A stretch of 64,000 nt of DNA from Axinella damicornis. Lineage: Eukaryota; Porifera; Demospongiae; Axinellida; Axinellidae. The stretch is taken from contig OZ007508.1 of NCBI GenBank assembly GCA_963931865.1, positions 19,360,762 through 19,424,761 on the forward strand, read 5' to 3'. This document shows, piece after piece, positions 10,713-22,320 of the stretch (within the stretch, counting starts at the first letter, position 1; every line of letters begins with the position of its first letter). The translations under genes were made by a program, and so were the position numbers. Below the pieces are notes generated by a model. The model made no database searches. It was not told the DNA's origin and saw nothing but the letters and a program-made list of their open reading frames with translations.

Positions 10713-12179
10713 ATGGCTTCCACTGGACAAGGAAAACCGACAGGATCCAGATGTCGACACTCGAGCGTTTTCGACTATGCGAGATCTTTGTCGATGACGG
10801 GACTCAATCCGAGTGGAGACTCCACGTTCTATAAGGAGTGGGACCTCTCTAGGGCTCTCTACCCGCGCCTTCAGGTCAGAGATACCTGGGAAAAGCCACC
10901 GCCGATAGCCGATGACGTTGCTCGACCTATGGCCAGCGACGACGTTGGCTTTATTTCCGACCTGGATTTTACGCTGGACGGGAAAATATTGGCAGCTAGT
11001 TCCACCAATAACGATGTCTACGTGTTTGCAACCAACAGTGGCAAGCTGAAGTATTGGATCCCCAATGCTCACAGCAATGCAGTGACCAGAGTAAAGTTCG
11101 TGAACAATTACCAGTTCGTCACTGGCTCTGCGGATTGCACGTTGGGCCTGTGGGATCTGCGAAATCCTAAAATCCCTGTGAACATGCTGCGGGGGCATGG
11201 GACTCCAATTCGTAGCATTGACTTTGATCACAACTGTGACATGCTTGTAACGTCTTCACAGGACGGCAATTTGCGATATTGGCATTTACCTACCTTCCAA
11301 CTCAGTGGAGACAACCAGGTTAACAACATCAGTCAGGATAATGACGAGGTGGCTCGAGTCAGGGGTGTACTGCTGACCTGTCCCAACTTCAACCTGGCCT
11401 GCATTAGTACCGTGTGTAGCAAGGCTGTCTGCACTAATGCTCATGGCAATTTGTATGTGATAGACAATCTGGAGTTGTACAAGCTGAAGGATGATCTAAA
11501 GAACATGAGATTTGACGAAACTCTGAAAATGCAGTTGTCATGGTTTCATCCCAACGCCTCTCTGAACAAGACTAACAAAGTCCGCGTGATTTCAAGTGAA
11601 GACTACTCTCCCGTTTCCAGAGCCATGGTCTCCAATATCACGTATGTTGTGTTTCATCCAACACTTCCACTGCTACTGATGCGAATCACCACATCGATGA
11701 GAACACAGTTCCGTCAGGAAATCAAAGACTGGACTTGTATCTGCAACCTCCAGCAGCAGCTCTGCCTTGGCGGTAATCTCTTCAGTAAGAGCTCCTTTGG
11801 GTCCGATGTGTTGGAAGAAACCCTTCTGTTCGCATCTGAAGAAGTACGGTTTGCATCCTACAGGGAGAAAAGAGCTTGTTTTAGCAGGTGTGGAAGATTG
11901 ATAGCCTCTCCTGACAAGCATGGCGTGAGGTTACTTAGTTTTTCCACAAACATGGATACAAGCAATGTCCACAGTTCCCGACCTAAAGTACCGTATTTCA
12001 TGACTTCCGAGTTAAGCATGCCCACGTTCTGGCCCACTGGCCCTTCAGAGTTGACTGTCATGGGCCGGTTTGAAAAGGCTATGAATTCCACCATGTGCTG
12101 CAAGTTCTCTCCAGTCGACATGCTGTTGGCTGTTGGTGACTCCAATGGTTGTGTTCAATTCTATCAGCCTCGTATTTAA
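10713..12179 (+). CDS. DCAF10: DCAF10 (WDR32) homologue, CUL4-DDB1 substrate receptor
   Basis: Predicted substrate receptor of the CUL4-DDB1 ubiquitin ligase. Single coding exon, 488 residues (human protein about 559). WD repeats are visible at about residues 85-170: NAHSNAVTRVKF followed by GSADCTLGLWDLRN, then LRGHGTPIRSIDFD and SSQDGNLRYWHL; WDLR is a WDxR box of the type that contacts DDB1. The C-terminal half matches DCAF10 specifically: DWTCICNLQQQ, then CFSRCGRLIASPDKHGVRLL, ending in CKFSPVDMLLAVGDSNGC and YQPRI. The start at 10713 is the first ATG after a likely 5'UTR intron (donor GTAAGT at 10509, acceptor AG at 10683-10684), so this is not obviously a retrocopy. It is divergent from ATG16L. 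An ATTAAA signal lies 20 bases after the stop. Confidence 0.88.
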   Translation: MASTGQGKPTGSRCRHSSVFDYARSLSMTGLNPSGDSTFYKEWDLSRALYPRLQVRDTWEKPPPIADDVARPMASDDVGFISDLDFTLDGKILAASSTNNDVYVFATNSGKLKYWIPNAHSNAVTRVKFVNNYQFVTGSADCTLGLWDLRNPKIPVNMLRGHGTPIRSIDFDHNCDMLVTSSQDGNLRYWHLPTFQLSGDNQVNNISQDNDEVARVRGVLLTCPNFNLACISTVCSKAVCTNAHGNLYVIDNLELYKLKDDLKNMRFDETLKMQLSWFHPNASLNKTNKVRVISSEDYSPVSRAMVSNITYVVFHPTLPLLLMRITTSMRTQFRQEIKDWTCICNLQQQLCLGGNLFSKSSFGSDVLEETLLFASEEVRFASYREKRACFSRCGRLIASPDKHGVRLLSFSTNMDTSNVHSSRPKVPYFMTSELSMPTFWPTGPSELTVMGRFEKAMNSTMCCKFSPVDMLLAVGDSNGCVQFYQPRI

Positions 12180-12198
12180 ATTATTTCTGTTCCTTATA

Positions 12199-12204
12199 AT
12201 TAAA
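12199..12204 (+). promoter_or_regulatory. Candidate poly(A) signal of DCAF10 (ATTAAA)
   Basis: ATTAAA variant hexamer 20 bases after the DCAF10 stop codon. The 3'UTR would be very short, so this is tentative. Confidence 0.35.
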
Positions 12205-13245
12205 GGAAGTGCATGATTACTTTGCTTCAATCGAGCCTTGTTCCCAGGCCTTTCCCACCTCCAGTTTTTATACAGTATGCAGTGGGGAATTCATACTGCA
12301 AGCAATCAAAACTGGAGGTGGGAAAGGGGCTTGTCAGCAAGGATCCTATCATATTGCTGTCCTGAAAGGACATGAGATTCCTGAGTGAGTAGGAAAAAAG
12401 TTTTATAAGGAAAGTACTAAGTAACTTGGCAAGGAGCTTCTCATATAATGCATATTACAGACCCTGTATCATCAGAACCCTGGCAAGATTATCTGTGGCC
12501 TTCAAGGTGTGGGAATATGAGATTTTAAAAAGTCGATTGTGGGTTTACTGGTTTATCAAGCATGTAAAAATATATGCACCACAAGACTCTCAGGCAGCAA
12601 AATTATGACACCGATTGGCCATATTCACTGCAGATATACCATCTGGTGTATTGTGGGCAAAATGGATTTTGTGGGCATGTAGTCCAGCTGCATGTAAAAG
12701 GGATATTAAGGAACTCACATGAAGATTGACCCAAGATGAGTGCTATATACATTCAAAAATGCCTGTTTTTGTATGCATGCTATTGCTTGAACAGCTGGTC
12801 TCATCCTGTGCTTGCACAAGCATGCATAGGTATCCATGTGCATATTACTCCTGGATTTATTGTGCATGGGAAGGCTCCTCAATCTCCAGCTTTCAAGGTC
12901 GATGTCTCTGTCGTACTGAGCAGTATCCAGGGCAACTGTCTTGAGTGCTGTTGAAAACAGAGTTTGGGAATGTTAAGAATGTATGAGTGCATGGCCCAGG
13001 CTCCTCAATCTCCAGCTTTCAAGGACTCCTGCTATCATACTAAGCAGTATCCAAGTCAATGGTCTTCATGGGAAACATTGAGAATGAATGTAGCTATGTA
13101 TGAATTTTAATGACATTTGAATGGCCGGGTGAACCATGAATCATGCAGTGAGGTATGTATTGATGTGTGTATTAATGATAACAAAATTAGTAGGCTATAT
13201 GTACACAAACTTAGCAAATCTATTGAGCACTTTGGGGCTGACATG
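12205..13245. other. Intergenic, DCAF10 to SYCE2 (convergent)
   Basis: One palindromic element (12232-12344) and a duplicated CTCCTCAATCTCCAGCTTTC block (about 12877 and 13002). No further gene seen. Confidence 0.5.
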
Positions 13246-14544
13246 TCATTGCTCATGCATAGCATAGTATGGTTCTGTTTCTTGTACATCACTATAGAGA
13301 GCAGCAAGTGCACCTTTGAACTCTTCCAACTCTGCCTGGTGTTTAGCTACAGATGAGAATAAGTATGTCATTCAACCATGGGGTGGGGTAGTCGCATTCC
13401 CAGGCCGAGAGCCTGGGAACGAGGCTGGGGGTGCCCGGGGTGGGCTACATGCAACGTCATAAGTCACTCACATATTGGCTTACCAACTCTTTCCAAGACT
13501 TCCAAGAGCTGCCCAACTTTCTCTTGGATTGTGGCATTGTTGTGGCCATACATGTTGTACACAGCAGCCTCCACGCGGTTGTAAGCAGCAGTGCAGTGCA
13601 TGTCGATTGCCTTCTTGAAGTCTGGGCATATAACGAACATGCTCACTGGTAAACATTCTCTTCACCTTCACAAAGCTTCCTATTTGAACAGTCAGACTTT
13701 AGCTTTCACAATGAAAAATACAGATCCATTGCAGCTGACGTCATCATTTCGAGAATACGGAAAAGTATACCAAAATGGCGGCTGTTTTGCATTTTTGGAG
13801 AGAGCAGATTCTATGGTGATCTTCGTGAACACAAATCATGCACCAACAGTGCTTCTAGCATGTGTTGAATGGAGTGATGTGTAGGCTATTAAATGCTTTC
13901 CAGTGATGCAGCTAGAACACTGCTATGAGGCCAATGTATTATGGTACACCAAAGTGACCAAACATGGTGGCACAAGTATACGGAAATGCTACGGAACAAA
14001 TGACACAAGTGCAAGTGGTCTATTAGCATTAACGCCTTCCCTTATACATAGCCTGAAAAGAACCCCAGTTACACTCGATCCCAGGCAATTTTCCACTGAC
14101 AGTCTAGAGTTCAAACTTGGCTTTCTGAGAAAGAAAAAACTATTTCGCCTAATGTCACTGTTTAGTCTCGTTCCCGGGAGTCACTGTTAACCCTTAGGCT
14201 GCATGTGTCACATAAACTAAGGATGGCTCATACAGAACACATTTTACTACACGTGAATTGAAACACTTGCCTTCTAACAAAGCAGCATCCCTTTTCCTCT
14301 TGGAGTTGAGGTCGGCTATTATCTCCTGGACACTGCACTTCAAGAACTCTTGCGTAGGCAGTTGCTTAGGATCTGTGAGAGGAGTACTGAAGAAAACAGA
14401 GCCACTATACACCAACTGGGGGGCTCTGCACATAGAGAATTCTTACCAGTCTTGTGCCAGTTGTGGCTTTGCAGGTTGACCTGTGTGAGCACTGCCATTG
14501 ACACCATCCTCTGGGAGGTTGCAGTCCCTCTCTCCCATCTCCAT
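13246..14544 (-). CDS. SYCE2: SYCE2-like synaptonemal complex central element protein
   Basis: Meiotic structural protein expected in the central element of the synaptonemal complex. Four exons on the minus strand: 14447-14544, 14271-14386, 13484-13645, 13246-13346; phases close to 158 residues. The N-terminal 45 residues are low in structure; from about residue 48 onward it is a helical or coiled-coil protein with CSVQEIIADLNSKRKRDAAL, YNRVEAAVYNMYGHNNATIQ, EKVGQLLEVLERV and AELEEFKGALAALYSDVQET. These align in order with the conserved core of SYCE2 (helix with RQKDHAL, NDHNKIIQEKLQEF, final amphipathic helix). The intron after 14271 seems to begin with GC (GCAAGT), a GC-AG intron. Divergent from the bHLH gene. 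An unrelated short coiled coil is the alternative, but match order and length favour SYCE2. Confidence 0.7.
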
Positions 14545-14933
14545 TTTACAGCTAAATTAAGCAGACTAGCTGACCAAGCGTCCAAACAGTGCAACTAAGC
14601 GGTTAACGTTTTAGCTCAGCTGCACTTTATTTAAATTTGGCTCCATCCTTGCGGCGCGCGCGGGCAGGAACCGGAAACGACCCCTCGTGACTTCCGCCTT
14701 GGTCACCAAGAAGAAAATGGCTGTCTTCTTCAAGCACATGATTACACGTGAGGTCAGGAGACAGATTACAGTTTAAGAAGTGGCGGTAAACGCTGATTAG
14801 TTCTTCCGAGGCTCGAAGGAGATCAGATTGGCGCGGAGGGAGAGGGAAAGCGATTTGCGGCGGGCACCGCTTTTGGTGCGTTTCCCGCTCACCGCCCAGA
14901 GCCTAAATTCAAACCCATTTGAGAGCCGGAGGC
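14545..14933. promoter_or_regulatory. Shared divergent promoter region SYCE2 / bHLH
   Basis: The two start codons are 389 bases apart in a GC-rich stretch with a CGGCGCGCGCG run near 14650, ETS-like ACCGGAAAC and ACTTCCG motifs at about 14670-14700, and no TATA box. This is what a bidirectional CpG-type promoter looks like; function is inferred. Confidence 0.5.
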
Positions 14934-17900
14934 ATGGATTTAGAAGCAGAGCAAGTGCAGTCGGTGGTGGAAAACGTGGAGACCGTGGAGGTCGTTGCAG
15001 GCGAGGACCTGGACCCAACCACGTCCAGCCACACGCTCATGGACCAGCATATGATTGTCACAAACGCTCAGGAGATACTCGTTCCTACTACAGAGGTGAG
15101 TGCAGAAAACAAATTTGCCTGAGCACTGATATTAAATTAATAAGCAAGCAAGAACCAAAGTGACAAGTGCAATTGAGATATAAAGTACCAAACTATTATC
15201 GATAGTGCAGGGACAGTTTCGTAGTAGTTGAAAATTATGAATGGTGTATGATCGTATCGTCCAGACGTCTATGGTATGATGGCATTGTTATGTTGGCGAA
15301 CTCTGGACAATTTGTTATATGCCGCAGGTTTTTCAGTTAGCTGTGTTTGTGTTTGGCTTAGCGTAATATTATTCATAAGGAAACAATTAAATAGGTGTAT
15401 CACAGGATACAGTATCCATATAATATTATTCTACCTCCTCAAACATTTTGCTAGGTGCAGATCGAGACACAGCCCTTGACTGGACAAGTGTTAGACCCTG
15501 TTGGACAGACGTTCACAATGACCAACATCTCCTCTCAGACACCGATCATTTCCATTGCAGTAGACCCGACTTCACCAGGGGGACAGCCCTCCATCCTGGG
15601 AACCAAACGCAGCCACCCCGACTCAAGCCCGTAAGTGGATGGATATATCTAAGTCGGCAGCCACATTCTCAGAATCTTTGGCCTTTTCATATGATGAGTC
15701 TACAGGGGCGGCGGAACAGGTCCGGCAGACCCGGCAACTGCCGGACCAATGTTTTGACAAACCATGGTACTTCATAAACATCAGACGGCACTGAGCGTCC
15801 TCCTCCGTGGATACATAGCTACGTACTGGGGACCAGGCTCGAGGGAAAGTCTGTTTACGAGTCCAGTTGCAAAACTTTGAAGTGTCTGGACACATACCGG
15901 GCGCTTGTTGAGTACGATGCATCGATGGCGAACAACTACATACTGATTACCACGTGCGATTTAGAAAGGGGTGGAGCCAGGAAGTGCAATAACAGCAGCG
16001 AAAAACTCGTCGCCTTATAATTAGTAGGCGTGGGCTACCAGAGCAGCGTACATTTCCTTTCCACGTCGAGAGTGAGACGGTCACGGATTGCATGGAAACC
16101 AGACAGCAGTGGCAGTGCAGTGCAAAGCATGAAGGTGCTACGAGACCCCATCCAGGCAACTGAAAAATGACCGTGAAAAAATTTTTCCGCGCTTCGCGCG
16201 ATATACAGATCGCCACTACACGCCTCTACACACTACCTTCGGCAGTGGACATATTATCCCATTTTGCCGTACCAAACCCAAATTGCTTCCGCCGGCCCTG
16301 GTCTACTCCAACCAACCAGATCTCCCTACTTTGTTCTATGGTCAGACGTCCAGCAAGTGTATTTATAGAGATGGCCAGTAGCTCACAGTTAAGCAATGAG
16401 TCATTGACTAACTCAAGCCAACTTAAGCTTGTATTTCCCATTAAGTCACAACTCTGTAAAACAGAACAGTTGAGAGAAGTTTAGTGCAGGAAGTGAATTA
16501 GCAGTGAAATTGCACATGTACTGTGTGTGTACCCAGGGCCATGCTAAACTGACCGTTAAATACTTGGAAGCTTTTCAATCTTGTTGATGCAAGCGTTTGT
16601 GCTTGTGCTGTGTTGTGTGTCACCACCTGACTTAGGAGAATAAGTAGGAGTTGCATGTACTCCACATGACACTGCATACTTCTGGGTAGGAACCTGCAGC
16701 TACTGCCAGTGTTGAGGCTGGCAGCCTTGAAGTTAAAATATTTTGACCAATCAGAGGGCCACATTCAGCTCCTAAACAGGAAGCAAAAGTCATTAATTGC
16801 TTGCTAGCTAGCTGTTTATAATTTGGTGTGGATTGGACACACAGCCTCGGTCCTTTGCTCGTTATGGGCTCCTGACAGAAATAAGGGTGCTCATGCGTGG
16901 ATTAGACCTACACACGCTCTTTAGACCTACACACGCTCTTGTCTCATATCTGGTGCCACACTTTGAGATCTCTTCCTGACCACTGCCTTCTCTTCCCTAG
17001 CATGGACCTTACGGGCATGTCTCCAACTACCATGACTCCTGAACTTCCAAGAAAGAAATCAAGGGTAAGAAAGGAGGGATTTAAAGTCCCCTGTTTTTTC
17101 TTTCAGAATTCCTTAGTTCTGTCATAATGCAGTGTACGTAGGTAAGAGAGATGCGGCTAGCTTGTATCCCAGAGCTTCCCGCTGCTGCCTGCTCTCTGGC
17201 TGGTCCAGAGAAGAGAGGGCTAGAGTTGGGAATCTGTTCCTGCTAATCACCAAAGAGTTTGTGGAGTCAGATATTGATGTGCAATATCCACCACGGTCAT
17301 GAGCTCAATTCTCATGCCAGATTTGGCCTTCAGTAAACTCTGTACCGAAGTGCATTACGTCCGTGCATGTATATCTTCCCTGTAGAACTATCTGGACTCT
17401 CACAAGACCATCGAAAAGAAGAGACGCGACCGAATCAACCAGTGTCTTGATCAGCTCAAGTCCCTCATCCCGGACTGCAAGCAGTATGTAAGTGGATAGA
17501 GGAGTTGGTAGTGACTGAGTGGGAGGTAGTACCTTCAAAATCAGGTTATTGCACTCAAGCAGGTCTCTTAGCTGTTTTAGAGACCTGAGGGATGCTACTG
17601 AGGGTGAAGCCCGAGGTGATTATAAGTGCCCGAGGTGATTATAAGTGCTAAGAGACCTGCTCAAGTGCAATAACCAGCTTTAACTATGGGTTATATCTTT
17701 CAGTTTCTCTGTATTTATGTTGTAACAGTGGCTTATTGCTCTGCTTGCCATTGCTCTGTGTTGCTCTTTTGTCTTGAGTAGGGTAGTAAGAAGCTGGACA
17801 AGGCGGAGATTTTGGAGATGACCATTGAGTATGTGCAGCGACTGCAAACGCAGGGAGGAGGCCGAGGTTCAGGTACGGATCAGGGGAAGAGCCAGCCTTG

Positions 17901-20900
17901 CTCCCAGGCCACGTGGGAGCTCACTCTTCCCTTCCCTCCCTCCCATGTGTGGCCTGGGAATGAGACTAGGCCAGAGTGGTGTGTGCTAAAATGGCAGTAA
18001 AATACCCTGGGGGGTTAATATCAAAGACATTCCAGTAACCACTTCAAAGGAAATTTCATTGTTGAGACAGCTTTACTAATGAGCATGCCGGGAGACGGTT
18101 GGTGTCCTTTCTCCCTCCTTGCTACATGTGTAATAGTAGCCACTCTTGGGACACAGCCGGTCGGCTGTCATACAGAGGTGACCTGCTTATACACTACAAT
18201 TTCTTTACAGCAGTTCTCTTTTGGACACAATAAGTTGGCAGAGCTAGCCTGCGTATACGGGTTTGCGGTATAGGTGTTTTACAGTTCAATAAATGTTTAC
18301 CATCACTGAACCATTACCATCTGGAGATCAACAGCGCCCTCACCCTATAAGACCAAGACAACAGTGTTGTAGCCCTACCACATTAGCATGTCAGATGACT
18401 GAGATGGTCAATGTATGGCCCCCCTTCCTCCCTACTTGTTAGTGTATAGGGCTAGCAGCTCAAGTGCTGTGCGTACCATGTTGGCCCCCCTTCCTCCCTA
18501 CTTGTTAGTGTATAGGGCTAGCAGCTCAAGTGCTGTGCGCACCATGTTGGCCCCCCTTCCTCCCTACTTGTTAGTGTATAGGACTAGCAGCTCAAGTGCT
18601 GTGCGTACCATGTTGGCCCCCCTTCCTCCCTACTTGTTAGTGTATAGGGCTAGCAGCTCAAGTGCTGTGCGTACCATGTTGGCCCCCCTTCCTCCCTACT
18701 TGTTAGTGTATAGGACTAGCAGCTCAAGTGCTGTGCGTACCATGTTGGCCCCCCTTCCTCCCTACTTGTTAGTGTATAGGACTAGCAGCTCAAGTGCTGT
18801 GCGTACCATGTTGGCCCCCCTTCCTCCCTACTTGTTAGTGTATAGGGCTAGCAGCTCAAGTGCTGTGCGTACCATGTTGGCCCCCCTTCCTCCCTACTTG
18901 TTAGTGTATAGGGCTAGCAGCTCAAGTGCTGTGCGTACCATGTTGGCCCCCCTTCCTCCCTACTTGTTAGTGTATAGGACTAGCAGCTCAAGTGCTGTGC
19001 GTACCATGTTGGCCCCCCTTCCTCCCTACTTGTTAGTGTATAGGGCTAGCAGCTCAAGTGCTGTGCGTATCATGTTGGCCCCCCTTCCTCCCTACTTGTT
19101 AGTGTATAGGGCTAGCAGCTCAAGTGCTGTTGATTGTCATTGCATGCAGGTGGACTGGACCTTGCTCTCAGCCAGCGAGAGTGGGCTAACGACCTCACGA
19201 CATGGGTGATCCACAACAAGCTGCTCTACACTGGCCCCAGCGCACTGGACCACTTCTGCCAAGCACTGCTGCTCCATCTGCAGAGTTTGAGCTCCACCAA
19301 CACCATTGCGTCAGCTGCCAGCATCTTGCTCAACCAGGTCAGTCCGACATAGCTGTTCAAGTTGTTGCATACGTTGCAGGCACTTGCTGTAAAGTCTTCC
19401 ATAGAGGTATGGTTATAGTTATGAGAATCCACCATTATAGTGGCTAACGAGGTAACCAGAATAGCAACTGAACTGCTATTGGGAGTATCTGAGTAACGAA
19501 GTTGGATTGCTAAATTTCATGAGTTTTACTACGAATGTGATACAGTCTGCCTGTCTCATTCCCAGACCCTATGCATCCAGGAATGAGACAAGTCTTACAT
19601 GTCACTCTTCCATGTGTACATGGCGACTGTTGTCAGCCTATCAGCCACTTTAACACAGCAGACTGCACCTTGTAATCGCTTCTCCTCTGCACAAATCTAG
19701 GCCTCCAGCAGCGATGAAGAGCCTCTGCTCAGACAGCAGGCACAGACAGCGTTACTTCAGCAGCTTCAGCTACAGGCCTCCCCCACCAAACTCTCTGAGA
19801 CCCTTCCCCTCCCTTCCTCCTCCTCCTCTTCCTCAGTCGCCTCCTCCTCCCAGACGCAGCAACATCTGCAGCAGGCCCAGCTCACTCAGCTCCAGGCGCT
19901 CCTGCTCCTACAACAACAGCTGTTCAACCAGCAGCAACAGCAGCAGCCGCCAGAGACAAGCAATGACTCACAGCAGGTGCCCTTCCTTAGCATTGTTGCT
20001 GCCATGGTTTTCATATTGGAGGTCAAACTAAGAATGCCTTCAAGTACGCTGAACAGTTGATAGCACAGTTTGCAATGTAGCTATAGGTACTGTAACAATG
20101 TCTTGCTCCAATTCAGTAGCTGTTAAAGAGTGATGCACACAAATTCCTTCCCCCTCCATCGGTAGTCACAGTTGCAGCAGTTGCAGCAGCTTCAACAACT
20201 CCAGGCCCTCCTCCTGCAGCACATTGCCAACGAGGCCTCCCAGCAGAAGCCCTCCATACCCTCATCCACGCCCTCCTCCTCCCACCCTCAGCCCGTCTCC
20301 CTCACACCCTCCTCCACCACTGCCGTGGTAACCGTGAACTCCAGCACAGGAGAGCCACTGCCGGTATGCAGCTGTTGATAGATTGAGTGATTAACTGATT
20401 GATGGGGCATGAATACATCTAGCCTCATTCCCAGGCCTCCACGTCCAGCTTTTAGTACTAACCCCCGCTTTTCGTACTGCAAGTGACAAAAGCTGGGCAT
20501 GGAGGCATGGGAATGAGGCGCTAAATCCGTTTGGGTTCAACTGGTGTTAGGTCCCAACCCCAAGCGTCGTGATTTAATTCTAGCCTCATTCCAGAATATA
20601 TCCCCTTGACCATTGCATGAGGTGACAGCCCATATTTGAATGGCTTCAGCCTCACTCACATTTATTTCATACCCACCCACCGCATGCACACCCACCCACC
20701 GCATGCACACCCACCCACTGCCACCCACCGCATGCACACCCACCCACCGTATGCACAGGTTGACTCTTCAGTGCTGACATCGGTCCACGTGAGCAGCCAG
20801 GTCTCCACAGACGACTCTCCCGTGGAACTCACGCTAAAGACCACAACAGTTGAAGAACTCAGCACAGAGGAGACAGTGTACTCCTCCATGGACGATAACC

Positions 20901-21909
20901 TGCACATGCTTCAGGTGAACGTCACCCAGGCAGACACGCAGACCGAGGTGGTGTCGTCAGGAATCCAGCCTGCTGTCGAGGTGTCTGAAACAGGTGTGTG
21001 TGTGTGGGGGGGGGGGGGGTGCACTTGGTTCAGAAGTTTAGAACCTGGGAATGAGGCTTCCACTGGGAATTCCTAGCCAGGCCTTCCACACCTCCAGCTT
21101 TTGATTGCTTCCAGTATGCAAAAACGGAGGGGGGAGGCCTGGGGAATCTTCTCACATGATACGCGGCACAGCTGACGTCACGGATTCTAGACGCAATGGC
21201 TTATTTACATTCCCATCCACAGCTACAGAGAAGCTAGAAAACTGAAACAAGTTTCAGAGAAGAGGTAGGTCCTACCTGTAAAACATATCCAGGTTCGAAG
21301 CAAAACCGCTGAGGGATAGCTGTGATACAAGGGGTGAAACTCCAAATAGTGCCGTCTTTTCACTCCACGGGAAGATTGCGTCATAGCTGGGCATTTTCAT
21401 GTTTGTCACTCGGCAGCCCTTTGGAGTCATGCCTTGTAGCCTGGGTATGCTTCATACGCTCGGTGTAGCTCTCAGTTGGCACTTGTCCCATCTTCGTAGC
21501 TAGCGCAGAATGCAAGATCGGTCTCGTACATGTCTTTGACTGTTGATATGAGGCGTGACGATGTATGACGGTTGTGCCGCATATCACGTGAGAAGATTCC
21601 CCAGGCCTTCCCCCTCCGTTTTTGCATACTGGAAGCGATCAAAAGCTAGAGGTGTGGAAGGCCTGGGAACGAGGCTAGGAATTCCCCTGTTGAATCAATA
21701 TCCTCTGTAAACCCCACACACCACACCCCCACACAGGTCAGATGTGGTCAGCTGGTGACAACCAACATCAGCAGTCAAGCTCATTACTGATACTAGGGGG
21801 AGAGAGTGAGGGAGAAGGGGGTGGAGGAGGGGACGAGGAGAAGCACCAGCTCAGTATCGGCGGGGAGGTCCACGAGGAGGTGGTCTTGCTGACCCAGCAG
21901 GAGCAGTAG
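14934..21909 (+). CDS. bHLH transcription factor, HES/HEY/DEC-like, Gln-rich
   Basis: Ten exons on the plus strand: 14934-15095, 15455-15630, 17001-17064, 17386-17487, 17782-17872, 19150-19337, 19701-19976, 20166-20363, 20759-20993, 21737-21909; 554 residues. The bHLH domain spans about residues 138-192: basic region and helix 1 read SHKTIEKKRRDRINQCLDQL, the loop is at the exon 4/5 junction, helix 2 reads KLDKAEILEMTIEYVQRLQ. The IEKKRRDRIN core is that of group E factors (HES, HEY, DEC), without the HES proline. The next exon (REWANDLTTWVIHNKLL, FCQALLLHLQ) occupies the place of an Orange domain. Two Ser-rich, Gln/Leu-rich exons follow (19701-20363), then an acidic tail. No WRPW motif at the end, so repression through Groucho is not evident. 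Introns carry a 598-bp transposon, a 66-bp minisatellite and palindromic elements. Confidence 0.8.
15703..16300. mobile_element. 598-bp element with CAGGGGCGGCGG ends in bHLH intron 2
   Basis: Ends are imperfect inverted repeats (CAGGGGCGGCGGAA left; the right end is the complement of CAGGGCCGGCGGAA) flanked by a 5-base direct repeat GTCTA at 15698-15702 and 16301-16305. Its right part (AAATTTTTCCGCGCTTCGCG, 16173-16199) resembles the right part of the element at 6931-9760, so both appear to be one family. No intact transposase. Confidence 0.7.
18415..19133 (+). repeat. 66-bp minisatellite, about 11 units, in bHLH intron 5
   Basis: Nearly identical 66-base units, each starting near an ATG and containing CTTCCTCCCTACTTGTTAGT. 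Because 66 is a multiple of three the array is open in one frame and would read MLAPLPPYLLVY followed by RASSSSAVRT repeatedly. The array stops about 15 bases before the acceptor of the next exon, whose true frame differs, so I read it as intronic satellite rather than coding. Confidence 0.9.
20670..20758 (+). repeat. Short tandem repeat of CACCCACCGCATGCA type
   Basis: Four to five degenerate copies of CACCCACCCACCGCATGCA, ending directly at the 3' splice site of bHLH exon 9 (acceptor AG at 20757-20758). Confidence 0.75.
21048..21692. mobile_element. Large hairpin element in last bHLH intron
   Basis: Two inverted arms of roughly 115 bases (about 21048-21165 and 21573-21692), with TATGCAAAAACGGAGG on the left and its complement on the right, enclose about 400 bases. 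The outer parts are the common palindromic TAGCCTCGTTCCCAGGC element, so this is a palindrome carrying an insertion. Confidence 0.65.
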
Positions 21910-22320
21910 AGATTTTAACACTTGTTTGATGTCTAGAAACCTATTAGTACAGTGTCGTGTTTGTGTTCCACTGCTCTGGGTTTCTTGGTGTTTTGTTATG
22001 ACCTAAAATACCTGCAGAGTAAAATTTTATCGTGTTTACAGACATTGTGTAATGCATACACGAACTAGCTGTAGCTTACAGTGTCTCAATTTTTACATCA
22101 TTATTATACTACCCAATCACTGTGGTAATAGAGTTCTTTGCCATTATAGGATGTCCCTCCCACCCTACCCCACCCCCACCCCAAGTCGGACACAACTTTC
22201 AGTTTCCAACTTAATGGTCTTGCTGTATTTGCATACTGCAAGTGATTTGAATTGTGCACAAAAATTTGAAGGACTACAATTGAAGTGAAGTATGGTGGTG
22301 ACAGTGATGACATAATATAT

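Noticed and set aside
18415..19209. 264-codon frame in the 66-bp array
   Set aside because: Intronic; the next bHLH exon is read in another frame and unit sequence has no protein homology that I recognise. Kept as a repeat and a finding only.
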